This document shows, one piece after another, positions 7,974 to 16,047 of a stretch of 33,730 bases of DNA; position 1 is the stretch's first letter; each line of letters starts with the position of its first letter. A program made the position numbers and the translations under genes. The notes beneath the pieces were generated by a model that had not been told where the DNA came from, made no database searches, and saw only the letters and a program-made list of their open reading frames with translations. The stretch spans positions 1 to 33,730 of the IMG/VR virus record IMGVR_UViG_3300025383_000066, one strand, 5' to 3'. The stretch is from a virus.

Positions 7974-9716
7974 CTAAACATTATAAGAACCTGTCAATAA
8001 TAAACTTCCTGAAGAAGTTAAACTTTGTGCAGAAAGACTTGATGCAGATGCCATTCCATAAATACTAATAATTTTTGATCCAGCAGAAACATAAGCAACT
8101 ATTTGATTGGTATAAGTAAAATTAGATGCAATAATATTTGCAACAGGATAATCTAAATTTGAATTAGCAGTGTATGGTAATCCTCCAATTTGTATGTTTC
8201 CAGTTGTAGAATTTCCAGTCCAAGTAACATCAATTTGGAAATTAACTGTATTGTTAATTCTTGTGTAATAACCAAATTGTTTTGTATAAGAACCATTTTG
8301 TGAAGTTCCACCAGTGTTTTGTACTATTGGAGTAAATGTGCTAGATTGGTTATACCCTTCTAATGATGATGAAGTTGTACCAATTGCATTATTGTCTGAA
8401 AATTCAATATTAAGTTGACCATAAGTTCCAGCATAATAAGTTGTTGGTATGTTATTAAGCATACAATTTCTAAATCTTATTTTTCCAGAACTCGAATCTA
8501 CTTGTCCTAAATAACCTGAAGCGTTATCAGTTGCTATATAAGCACCAATTACATCAATTGTTCCAACACTTGATGTGTAAAAAACTGCCCCAGTACCATA
8601 TTGTTCAAAATAGCCACCAGATATGAATACTTGAGAAGAACTGGTTTGTACTGCATTAGTTGTATAACCTTCAAAAGAACAATTATTTATGTTAATTGCA
8701 AAACTTTGACCAAGAAAATTAATGCCTATTGGAGCATTTGCAAACTCACAATTATTAAATCTAGTTGCATTACTTCCTTGACCAACATAAATATTCGCAG
8801 ATTGTTGGTAATAACACATTAATTGATCAAAAGTATTCCAATAAGAACCAGCTAAATTGTCGTATGATAATGCAAAAGCATAATTTCCACCATATAAACG
8901 TAATCTTCTAAAAGAACAAAATTCTGCATTATGCCTAACAGTAAAACAATTTCCAGTTGTATTGCTAGTTCCATCAGTTTTGGATTTTAAAATAGTAAGT
9001 TCTTCTATTCTTGTGCAATAAAGATTAGATGCTGTACTTGTTAGTGTGTCTTGAAAAGCATCTCCATTAAACTGTGCAGAAATAATAGAGCCTTCCATTG
9101 TTTCGCCAAGTAAATTAACATAAATTGGAATTGTTAAAGTAGACGAAATTAAATAATTTCCTTTTGGGAAAAAAACTGTTGCTCCATAAGTGGGTATAGC
9201 TAAAGCCGCATTATATGCGGCAGTTAAAGCTGATTGTATAAATGTTGTGCTATCAGTGCTACCAGTTGGATCAGCTCCAAAATCTAAAACACTAATAACT
9301 TCTTGTAATTTAGATTGTACAGTTCTAGTAACTGCATTTGTTCCACCTTCGTTATATCCAACTAATGAAGAACCAGTAGAACCAGCTAAAGTTGTTTTAA
9401 AAGTATTAAATGCAGTTGCATCATTAATTGCTGGAATATTATCATAGCTTCCAACTTGCACAGCAGATGATGTTTGTAATACAAACTTATAAGTAGAACC
9501 AGCTATTAACCAAATTTCATTTGTGGTTCTTCCACTTGCATCTAAAACTATTGGATTTGCATTTGCAACACTACCTGAACTACTTGTATATGTAGCTAAT
9601 TGTGTGGTAGTTCCTGCAGAATAACTATAAAGCAATCCTCCAGCCAAGGGAACACCATTATTATCAAAAAATTGAAATCCTGCGCCTGCAAAAGCAGATA
9701 GATTAACTGTTGTCAT
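7974..9716 (-). CDS. Tailspike with pectate-lyase-type beta-helix
   Basis: A 580-aa receptor-binding protein. Residues 1-100 form a head-binding-type domain (FQFFDNNGVPLAGGLLYSYS, ANPIVLDASGRT, EIWLIAGSTYKFVL), common at the N-terminus of podovirus spikes. After a linker the pectate-lyase-3 motif SVLDFGADPTGSTDSTTFIQ (about 145-165) opens a right-handed beta-helix with typical short repeated turns up to about residue 450; the C-terminal 120 residues look like a trimerisation/beta-sandwich cap. Such spikes bind or cleave surface polysaccharide; catalytic residues cannot be identified here. It lies between gp4-like and fibre genes and has an AT-rich, Asn/Thr/Ser-rich composition. Confidence 0.85.
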   Translation of the reverse strand: MTTVNLSAFAGAGFQFFDNNGVPLAGGLLYSYSAGTTTQLATYTSSSGSVANANPIVLDASGRTTNEIWLIAGSTYKFVLQTSSAVQVGSYDNIPAINDATAFNTFKTTLAGSTGSSLVGYNEGGTNAVTRTVQSKLQEVISVLDFGADPTGSTDSTTFIQSALTAAYNAALAIPTYGATVFFPKGNYLISSTLTIPIYVNLLGETMEGSIISAQFNGDAFQDTLTSTASNLYCTRIEELTILKSKTDGTSNTTGNCFTVRHNAEFCSFRRLRLYGGNYAFALSYDNLAGSYWNTFDQLMCYYQQSANIYVGQGSNATRFNNCEFANAPIGINFLGQSFAININNCSFEGYTTNAVQTSSSQVFISGGYFEQYGTGAVFYTSSVGTIDVIGAYIATDNASGYLGQVDSSSGKIRFRNCMLNNIPTTYYAGTYGQLNIEFSDNNAIGTTSSSLEGYNQSSTFTPIVQNTGGTSQNGSYTKQFGYYTRINNTVNFQIDVTWTGNSTTGNIQIGGLPYTANSNLDYPVANIIASNFTYTNQIVAYVSAGSKIISIYGMASASSLSAQSLTSSGSLLLTGSYNV

Positions 9717-9720
9717 TTTT

Positions 9721-9969
9721 TTAAACCATTATATTTTTGGAATTTTCTTGAAAAGAATTTACTACATCAGTAGTCCATAGTAAATTTGCAATATCTTGAA
9801 TTTTTTTGTCTTGATTAGAAATATCTTGCCCAGGATTACATACCCAACGAAGAAATGATCTGCTTATTTCAACATTGTCATTTAATACAATTTCTGCTTG
9901 ACGAACTTGTAATTGACAATTTTCTAAAATTTCAATTTTGTCAATTATTGTTTTAGTTGATATTGTCAT
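9721..9969 (-). CDS. Hypothetical protein between fibre and tailspike (82 aa)
   Basis: Not recognised. The sequence is helical and charged (TISTKTIIDKIEILENCQLQ) with a C-terminal half containing RSFLRWVCNPGQDISNQD. A ribosome site (TTAAGGA) precedes the ATG at 9969. It has intergenic gaps of 4 and 8 bases to its neighbours, so it is co-transcribed with the receptor-binding genes; a small chaperone or spike-associated protein is possible but is only inference. Confidence 0.6.
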   Translation of the reverse strand: MTISTKTIIDKIEILENCQLQVRQAEIVLNDNVEISRSFLRWVCNPGQDISNQDKKIQDIANLLWTTDVVNSFQENSKNIMV

Positions 9970-9977
9970 ATTAATCC

Positions 9978-11051
9978 TTAAAATGTTGCATGATATTGCA
10001 AAGTAAAAAGTACAGAAGCAGTAGAAAATACAGAATTTAAAACTTGAGCATTACCGTTTATTGTTCTAATATCAACAGTTGTACCTCCAGACAATGCTCT
10101 TACCAATGATGTTGTAAGTGCAGTAGTATTTAATGATCCAATTCCATAATTATTAGTAGCAACAGTAAAAGGTAAACCTGAAAAACTTGCATTATTTGTA
10201 CTTGAAGTTGTTGGATAAGTTATATATGCAAAAACTGTAACTAAATTTCCTATTTTTGTGTAAGTAGCAGAATTAATAGTCAAAGATAAACCAGAACCGC
10301 TATTATCTGCTGGTGTCCAAGAACCTATTTCATAATCATTTAAATTGCTGTTAGTTAAAGAATTACTATTATTAAAAATAATACCTGGATTTGTTCCAGT
10401 AAATGTTAAATTACCTGAAATTGTAGGTGTTGTAATTGTTGGGCTTGTTGCTAAAACATTATTGCCTGTACCAGTATTTGTAACACTTACAAGATTCTTA
10501 CTTGCATCAGTAGCTACTGCACTTGAAGCAGTTAAGCCTGTTAAATTATGTCCAGTAGTTGTTAAAACTCCTGTACTTGGCACAAAACTTAATTTAGTGC
10601 TTGATGTAGTAATTGGGTTATTGCCACTTGTTGCACTAACTAAAGTTGGATAATAAGTAGAAGAACTAGAAGTATTGTCAGTTGTGGCTACATTATTTGC
10701 ATTTGTTGCTGTTCCAACAGATAAAGTAGATTGTGCAACCCAAGTAGGAGCAGATCCATTTGATTCTAATACATAGCCACTTGTGCCAATTCCTAGCTTT
10801 GATAGTGCAGAGCCAGAGGAATAATAAGGCAAATCTCCTGCTGTATAGCTAGTTAAGCCTGTGCCTCCAGCAGTTGTGGGAGTTGTCTTCCAACCAATTA
10901 CTTGTATTGCAGAGCTATTATCTTTATAAAATAGTTTCCCATCAGTATAGTTAATAGCTAACTCACCACTTGCCAAATTACTAGCAGATGGGACATTAGT
11001 GGTAGTACCACTGTTATACAGTATTATTGGAGTGTAATTGGTTTGTGCCAT
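9978..11051 (-). CDS. Tail fibre-like protein with GTSGYVL repeat module (357 aa)
   Basis: A Thr/Ser/Asn/Gly-rich protein. The N-terminus (about 1-50) has a fibre adaptor look, with ASNLASGELAINYTDGKLFY, common in phage fibre and virion proteins that carry the G-E-L-A-I-N motif. Residues about 55-120 hold one copy of the module that is repeated three times in the 601-aa fibre (GTSGYVLESNGSAPTW, STLSVGTATN). The C-terminal 130 residues look like a globular beta-domain (GSWTPADNSGSGLSLTINSA, typical of receptor-binding tips). It lies two bases after the 103-aa gene. Confidence 0.7.
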   Translation of the reverse strand: MAQTNYTPIILYNSGTTTNVPSASNLASGELAINYTDGKLFYKDNSSAIQVIGWKTTPTTAGGTGLTSYTAGDLPYYSSGSALSKLGIGTSGYVLESNGSAPTWVAQSTLSVGTATNANNVATTDNTSSSSTYYPTLVSATSGNNPITTSSTKLSFVPSTGVLTTTGHNLTGLTASSAVATDASKNLVSVTNTGTGNNVLATSPTITTPTISGNLTFTGTNPGIIFNNSNSLTNSNLNDYEIGSWTPADNSGSGLSLTINSATYTKIGNLVTVFAYITYPTTSSTNNASFSGLPFTVATNNYGIGSLNTTALTTSLVRALSGGTTVDIRTINGNAQVLNSVFSTASVLFTLQYHATF

Positions 11052-11053
11052 TT

Positions 11054-11365
11054 TTAGATATTAGGTGTAAAAACTTGAGGCATCCAAGGAGGAATTACAG
11101 CTTGCTTTTCCAATGATTTTAACTGTTCTTGCAGTCTAGAGGTAATAATATTTACCCCATCTTTCATGGTTTCAGCCTCAATCCATTGAGCTACCATTTG
11201 CTCTGTGACTTGCTCAAAAAGTACTTTAATTTCAGGATTTTGAAACCACCAATTGCCTTCAGTTTCTACCTTTTTTTCATCTTCAGTAGCAGTTAAAAAG
11301 TATTTAGCATGGGTAATTAGCCCATTTTCAGCAGAAATTTCTGATATTTTCCATGTGATTTCCAT
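11054..11365 (-). CDS. DUF7936-like virion-operon protein (103 aa)
   Basis: The layout ITWKISEISAENGLITHAKY, a central Trp-rich strand pair, then EQVTEQMVAQWIEAE and a C-terminal helix ending with PPWMP, matches a small family (DUF7936-like, named from memory) usually found next to fibre genes. Function is unknown; a fibre-associated or chaperone role is inferred from position between two fibre genes. Its start codon shares one base with the stop of the 601-aa fibre gene (TAATG). Confidence 0.6.
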   Translation of the reverse strand: MEITWKISEISAENGLITHAKYFLTATEDEKKVETEGNWWFQNPEIKVLFEQVTEQMVAQWIEAETMKDGVNIITSRLQEQLKSLEKQAVIPPWMPQVFTPNI

Positions 11366-13170
11366 TAGAAAGCACCTCCATTAAGTCCATTTGTAATACA
11401 TCCAGTGCTAGGGTAATAGGTTAATTTGGTTGAACTGGTGTATTCAGTTGTTAAATTTCCACTGGTTTGGTTAGCAAAAAGCAAGTATCTTGTGCCTGCT
11501 GTGGTTGTGTCATCAGTTACAGTGGCATAGGCAGTTGGAGTTGTCCAGCTAGGTGCAGATGCTCCATTGCTTGTCAAAACCTGTCCAGTTGTACCATTTG
11601 CCAAGAAAGCAGTTGCTCCAGCACCACTTTGATAAACAATATTGCTTGCCACTCCTCCAGCCAAATTAGTAGCAGTTCCAACTGCCAGACTAGACTGAGC
11701 TGTGTATTGAGGAGCAGATGCACCAGCAGTTAAAACATAGCCTGAAGTTCCAAGACTTAAAAAGCTAGTAGCTCCTGAACCAGTTTGATAAGGAATTGCT
11801 CCTGCTGTGCCATTAGCAATATTTGTTGTAGTTCCAACTGTGAGGCTAGAAGTTGCAACCCAAATAGGAGCAGAAACTGCACCCAAAGTCATCAGTAATG
11901 AGCCAGAAGTGCCAGGACTTAAATAGGCTGTAGTGGCTGACCCAGACTGGTAAGGTAGGGAATATTGAGTTGTTCCAGCCAAGTTACTAGCTGTTGTGGC
12001 TGTATTGGCATTGCCTGTGGTGTTTTGGTTGAATGTCGGCCAGGTAAATGTCCCTGTTGAGAAATTACCAGACTGAGGAGTTCCTAGTATTGGGGTCACA
12101 AAAGTAGGTGATGTAGCTAGTGCTACAACTGTCCCAGAGCCTGTTGTTGAGTAACTTGTACCCCAAGCACTTCCAGTGGAATTAGGTATGCCTGCACCTG
12201 GATAGACCATTGTGCTAGAAGCATTTATTGTGATTGCACTTGAGCCATTATAAGTAGTGCCAGAGCTAAATGTAATATTAGTTCCAGCAGTTAAATTAGC
12301 TAAATTAGAACCAAGTGAAATTCCTGAAATTGTGGAGTTTGTAAGTCCAGAATTAGGAATGGTTGCATTAATTTGGCTTGGTGCAATACTGATTGTGGTA
12401 TTGGTTACAGATGAAACTTGACCAGATGCATTTGTAACAAATACTGGAACACTTGAGGCAGAGCCATAAGTGCCTGCTGTGCCAACTGGGGTAATGCTAA
12501 AAGTGTATGAGCTAAGAGTTAATCCTGTGCCTGCAAAGTAACTTGCTGCACTTGCAAGTTGACTCCAAGTAACAGGATTTGTTCCTAATGTGCCACCACT
12601 TGTAATAGTACAAACCCAGCCAGAGTTTTGCTGAGTTGATCCATTTTGGATAAATGTAAAAGCTGAAATTAAGCTATTCCAAGTATTTGCATCACTTGAT
12701 CTAGCCCAAGCACCTGAAGATGCTACATAAATTCCATTTTGTGATAATGTGCTCTGGTTTTTGACTAAAACCCTGTCATTAGCCAAAGTGGTATAGCCAT
12801 CTATGGTCTGCAATCCAGATAATGTGATGTTAGCTGTGGTTGCAACTGCACATTCAGCCTTAATTGCATAGCCTTGCACAAACATATCCACATAGTTTTT
12901 ATTAACCAGGTCTGTGGGATTACTTGGAGTTGTACTAATTGAGCCTGTTGTGGTGCTAATATTAGTAAAAGCACCTGAAGATGGTGTAACTAGCCCAATA
13001 GATGAGCTATTTATTGTGCTATTTGTGATTGTCAGACCACTCTGAACTGGATTCAAAGTAGCATAAAAAGGCTGTCCTTGCCCTATAAAAGTATTAAAAC
13101 TACCATCTAAATTGAAATATGCCTGAACTGGCAGGATATTTTGGTCAGATGTTAGGGCAGGAGCACTCAT
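11365..13170 (-). CDS. Tail fibre-like protein with ~52-aa tandem repeats (601 aa)
   Basis: The start at 13170 (MSAPALTSDQ) is preferred: it lies 2 bases after the upstream stop, whereas an ATG at 13188 lies inside the upstream gene. Residues about 85-220 contain the pattern PTDLVNKNYVDMFVQG and VATTANITLSGLQTIDGYT, a widespread phage fibre module with a helix and beta-strands. Residues about 385-545 hold three imperfect repeats of 52-54 aa. The C-terminus stops shortly after a repeat-type segment, STKLTYYPSTG, with no large tip domain, so the tip may be supplied by another protein. Fibres of this kind bind the cell surface. Confidence 0.7.
   Translation of the reverse strand: MSAPALTSDQNILPVQAYFNLDGSFNTFIGQGQPFYATLNPVQSGLTITNSTINSSSIGLVTPSSGAFTNISTTTGSISTTPSNPTDLVNKNYVDMFVQGYAIKAECAVATTANITLSGLQTIDGYTTLANDRVLVKNQSTLSQNGIYVASSGAWARSSDANTWNSLISAFTFIQNGSTQQNSGWVCTITSGGTLGTNPVTWSQLASAASYFAGTGLTLSSYTFSITPVGTAGTYGSASSVPVFVTNASGQVSSVTNTTISIAPSQINATIPNSGLTNSTISGISLGSNLANLTAGTNITFSSGTTYNGSSAITINASSTMVYPGAGIPNSTGSAWGTSYSTTGSGTVVALATSPTFVTPILGTPQSGNFSTGTFTWPTFNQNTTGNANTATTASNLAGTTQYSLPYQSGSATTAYLSPGTSGSLLMTLGAVSAPIWVATSSLTVGTTTNIANGTAGAIPYQTGSGATSFLSLGTSGYVLTAGASAPQYTAQSSLAVGTATNLAGGVASNIVYQSGAGATAFLANGTTGQVLTSNGASAPSWTTPTAYATVTDDTTTAGTRYLLFANQTSGNLTTEYTSSTKLTYYPSTGCITNGLNGGAF
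11530..11990 (-). repeat. Three tandem ~52-codon repeats in the fibre gene
   Basis: Three consecutive units share the order N-[LI]-A-G/N, PYQ[ST]G, a G-T-S/T-G turn, SAP and S-[SL]-[TA]-VGT. Boundaries are approximate. A fourth relative is in the 357-aa gene at about 10690-10880, showing exchange or duplication of this module between fibre genes. Confidence 0.65.
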
Positions 13171-13172
13171 AA

Positions 13173-13532
13173 TTAATATGCAATGCAAGTCATGACAATG
13201 ACATCACCAGCAGACATATTTGATGCAAGTCCAGTGGTAATTCCATAGCCAGTTACAGTTACTGATGTTGTAGTGCTTAAAGTCTGTTGCAAAAATAAAC
13301 TTGAACCACTGGTAACATCATTAGCTATACACATCCAGCCATTTGGAGCTGGAGGTAGTGTTAATGTCCCAGATGCCGCTCCCCCTGACCCCACAGTCAC
13401 AGCAAAACAATTTGGACTAACACCCTTAATTGTGGGTGAAGTGCCAAATCCACTTGCTATAACTGGTTGAGTAGAAAAAGTATTAACAGGAACTGTGTTA
13501 GTTGTATTTGTAAAAGCTACTTGGTTTGTCAT
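13173..13532 (-). CDS. Hypothetical virion protein (119 aa), beta-rich
   Basis: Not recognised. A Thr/Ser/Gly/Val-rich protein with no long helices and a hydrophobic ending (AGDVIVMTCIAY). One of three consecutive genes of 107, 117 and 119 aa between coat and fibres, all of similar composition and probable beta structure. Such proteins often decorate the capsid or form short head fibres. The ATG overlaps the stop of the 117-aa gene. Confidence 0.65.
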   Translation of the reverse strand: MTNQVAFTNTTNTVPVNTFSTQPVIASGFGTSPTIKGVSPNCFAVTVGSGGAASGTLTLPPAPNGWMCIANDVTSGSSLFLQQTLSTTTSVTVTGYGITTGLASNMSAGDVIVMTCIAY

Positions 13533-13882
13533 GATTGATCTGCCACAGGCATTACATATAAAGTATTTGCTGTTCCAACTGCACTCAGATTAAATCCATT
13601 AGCAGGAACTGCAATAACAGTAGGCTGAGACATGGAAATACCAAGCACAAATGATGTGCTAGTGTTTCCTGCTGTAGGCAATACTGCTGGAGTTGGAGTG
13701 ATGCTAGTAGGATTTAAAGGAGCAATTGAAATAGCAATAGGTGTAGAGCCAGTATTCAAAAATGCACAATAGTTAATTTGGTCATTGCCAACTGGGACAA
13801 TGCTCAAAGAACTACTTGCAGTTGTTGTTACTGCCACAGCATAGGTTTGCCCTATGGGTCTGTATACACTGGTATTTGCCAT
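13529..13882 (-). CDS. Hypothetical virion protein (117 aa), beta-rich
   Basis: Not recognised by family. The composition is Thr/Ser/Pro/Val rich; segments TASSSLSIVPVGNDQINYCAF and TPIAISIAPLNPTSI suggest a small beta-sandwich. It overlaps the next gene by four bases (ATGA) and follows the 107-aa gene by 2 bases. A decoration or head-fibre protein is the likeliest role, by position. Confidence 0.65.
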   Translation of the reverse strand: MANTSVYRPIGQTYAVAVTTTASSSLSIVPVGNDQINYCAFLNTGSTPIAISIAPLNPTSITPTPAVLPTAGNTSTSFVLGISMSQPTVIAVPANGFNLSAVGTANTLYVMPVADQS

Positions 13883-13884
13883 GA

Positions 13885-14208
13885 TTAGACTGCATTAACA
13901 GGAATTGGACCATCACTTCTGAGCACTTCAACTAGATATGAACCTGATGCTGGAGTTGCTGAAGACCCAGATGTGTTCACAAATTGAATTGTCAAAGTGT
14001 TTGCAGCAGAAACATAGTCATTTGCAATTGCAATGCCTGCTGTTTGAGCACCACCATTGTATGAAACATTGGTAATATCAGTTGTCAAAAGACCAGGTAC
14101 TGTGAAACTTTGTGATGCTGATGTACCAGTTACTGCTGATGGGGTGAGTGAGGGATTTGCTAAGAAATATGCATTTACATTTCCACGCAATATTGTGGTT
14201 GAGGGCAT
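13885..14208 (-). CDS. Hypothetical virion protein (107 aa), beta-rich
   Basis: Not recognised. A Thr/Ser/Ala/Val-rich protein with SASQSFTVPGLLTTDITNVS and a regular strand-turn pattern. It is the first gene after the intrinsic terminator at 14244-14276, with a strong ribosome site (AAAGGAAAAA) before the ATG at 14208. That layout suggests it is expressed by readthrough from the coat genes or from a promoter that I cannot identify in the 90-base gap. Confidence 0.65.
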   Translation of the reverse strand: MPSTTILRGNVNAYFLANPSLTPSAVTGTSASQSFTVPGLLTTDITNVSYNGGAQTAGIAIANDYVSAANTLTIQFVNTSGSSATPASGSYLVEVLRSDGPIPVNAV

Positions 14209-14243
14209 GATTTTTCCTTTAAGATTATTAAATTGTACTGTTT

Positions 14244-14276
14244 AAAAAAGAAAAAGCTACCCCTTTTGGGAGTAGC
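14244..14276 (-). terminator. Intrinsic terminator after coat/decoration genes
   Basis: Read on the minus strand, GCTACTCC and GGGGTAGC form an eight-pair stem (one G-T pair) around a short A-rich loop, followed directly by TTTTTCTTTTTT. It lies 24 bases after the stop of the 148-aa gene. This is the clearest rho-independent terminator in the window and would set the coat and decoration genes apart as a highly expressed unit. Confidence 0.85.
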
Positions 14277-14299
14277 CCTTTCAATTTATTTAGCTTTTT

Positions 14300-14746
14300 T
14301 TAGCTAAAGTCATAACCATAAACATATACATCTCCTGTACCAGTAGCACCAGAGGCAACTGTTACATCAACATATAAAGTTTGGTTGTTATAAGCCAAGC
14401 TAGTTGAACTAGAGTCCAAATAAGCTGTGCCTAAAACTGCTGTTGACAATGCAGAAATTTGTGCAGTTGTCAAAGCACCAAACAAGCTAGATGGTGATCC
14501 AGCATTTGTGGTTGTGATGCCAAGAGCTGTTGATGTTGACAATGAAACTACAGAGCCTGCATTGTTTACATTGGTAACAATCATTTCTTTTGGCAAATAA
14601 GCTGTGGAGTTATTAACTTGCACAGGTGTAAAAGCTACAGCATTAAGGTTCACTCCTTTAGCCACAGCAATCAGGCGCAGAGCCTGGTTTGTTGTGACAT
14701 TACTTGGGTGTGCTGAGACTGTGGTTGCTGGTCCGGGATTACTCAT
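14300..14746 (-). CDS. Probable capsid decoration/head protein (148 aa)
   Basis: A Val/Thr/Ala/Ser-rich protein following the major coat gene by 26 bases and ending just before a strong terminator, so it should be made at levels similar to coat. It has ATTVSAHPSNVTTNQALRLI at the start and a beta-rich C-terminus (SLAYNNQTLYVDVTVASG). No named family is recognised. Stoichiometric expression with coat supports a cement/decoration role, which is inference. Confidence 0.65.
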   Translation of the reverse strand: MSNPGPATTVSAHPSNVTTNQALRLIAVAKGVNLNAVAFTPVQVNNSTAYLPKEMIVTNVNNAGSVVSLSTSTALGITTTNAGSPSSLFGALTTAQISALSTAVLGTAYLDSSSTSLAYNNQTLYVDVTVASGATGTGDVYVYGYDFS

Positions 14747-14772
14747 TTTTTAGTTTCCTTTAAATTAATGGG

Positions 14773-16017
14773 TTAAGCCGCGATTCTGCAAGCAAGTTCT
14801 TGGTACAGGGGTGCCCAGCCATACAACACATCCAGCCTTGTTGGGATGGAATCATTGTTGATGGTGTATTGGCGGACAACACGCATGCTCAAACCAACTT
14901 CCTTATCAGATGCTCTGCCTGCAAAATGGACTCCCTCTGGCAGCTCCAAATCCGCTACCGCTAGGGTAAAGGCATTGCGATGGAAAAGCATGTTCTGTGG
15001 AGACAAAACACCAGTGTTATTGAAAGGAGTAACAGTAGCTGTAGTAGAAGTAGAACCAATGATGATTGAGTTCTGGAACTGACCACCAATGATAACTGCT
15101 GGAGCAACTGTGATGTTTGTAGCACCAGTTCCAACTGTTGTTGTGGACTGAACTACAAAGTTACGCAACTTGCCAGAGCCATAAGCCTGTCTGTTTTGTG
15201 GGTTAGTTGCATATACACCAGCAATTTGGATCACATCACCAGCATTTAATGTGCTTGAAGATGATGCTTTGATCTGAATTGTGGAGTATTGTGACCAACC
15301 AGTTGAGAGGTAACCAACTTGAGCTGTAGTGTCAGCAGAGAGTGTGTTGCCAGAGTAAGAGCCAAAGGTCTGGCTTACAACGTTTTGGTCCAATTTCCAA
15401 TTTGTGCCCGCGCTGTCCCTGCCCATCAGCCCCTTGCGATACTGCTCTGCAATAGCCTCTTGCGGCATGAACAGACCCTTCAAGCTATCAACAATAGTTG
15501 CTGATGTAAAGGGTTCAACAATACAGGCTCTACGGCCATCCCTAGGAGCACCCTCAGCATCCAAGTAAGCACCAGCAGTTAGGTAGGTGATTAAGCCTGT
15601 TGGAGGAGTACCAGCAGTTCCAACAATGTTAGCTGTTTGGAGAGCTGCCATTGTTAAACCATCCCTGTCAATCTTGTTAGCCACTGCGGCCACTGCAGGC
15701 TTCAGCACGCGGTCACTGAACATATCCAGTGATAGTGCAAGGTCTTGCGTAGTAAACTGTGTGTCCACATGGAATTGAGTGGAAAGTGTTACTGGAACTG
15801 AAGTTTCATTGAAGTCTTCAACATTCAGTGCTGGACCAGTTGTACCAATGAACCTACCAGGTCTACGGACATTGACTGTGTTACCAATCTTGCCCCCGAC
15901 CACAGCAAACTGGTCATCATAGTTACGATCCACTTCTGACGAAAATGTCAACTCGTTTTCCAGGACCATCAACGCTTCATTGGTGATCTTGGATATTGTT
16001 AGCAAATTATTTGCCAT
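14773..16017 (-). CDS. Major capsid (coat) protein, P22 gp5-like
   Basis: A 414-aa protein (P22 coat is 430 aa) with the family start, ISKITNEALMVLENELTF, then VDRNYDDQFAVVGGKIGNTV and VNVRRPGRF. It has an HK97 fold by family knowledge. The middle (about residues 230-330) is Ser/Thr/Gly-rich and probably corresponds to the inserted domain. It follows the scaffold gene, the conserved order. Ribosome site AAAAGGAAA precedes the ATG. Unusually for this window it has about 24 CpG in 1.25 kb, several-fold above the portal gene, so its base history differs from its neighbours or selection for expression shapes its codons. Confidence 0.9.
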   Translation of the reverse strand: MANNLLTISKITNEALMVLENELTFSSEVDRNYDDQFAVVGGKIGNTVNVRRPGRFIGTTGPALNVEDFNETSVPVTLSTQFHVDTQFTTQDLALSLDMFSDRVLKPAVAAVANKIDRDGLTMAALQTANIVGTAGTPPTGLITYLTAGAYLDAEGAPRDGRRACIVEPFTSATIVDSLKGLFMPQEAIAEQYRKGLMGRDSAGTNWKLDQNVVSQTFGSYSGNTLSADTTAQVGYLSTGWSQYSTIQIKASSSSTLNAGDVIQIAGVYATNPQNRQAYGSGKLRNFVVQSTTTVGTGATNITVAPAVIIGGQFQNSIIIGSTSTTATVTPFNNTGVLSPQNMLFHRNAFTLAVADLELPEGVHFAGRASDKEVGLSMRVVRQYTINNDSIPTRLDVLYGWAPLYQELACRIAA

Positions 16018-16047
16018 TTTGATTTCCTTTTAAGATTAAAAAATTGT

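Noticed and set aside
11467-11733. Cys/Ser-rich plus-strand frame opposite the fibre gene
   Set aside because: Its cysteines and serines arise from the complement of Ala/Thr/Gly repeats in the fibre.
9978-13170. Diversity-generating retroelement variable/template repeats
   Set aside because: No reverse transcriptase gene is in the window and the fibre repeats are ordinary protein modules without adenine-biased substitution pairs.
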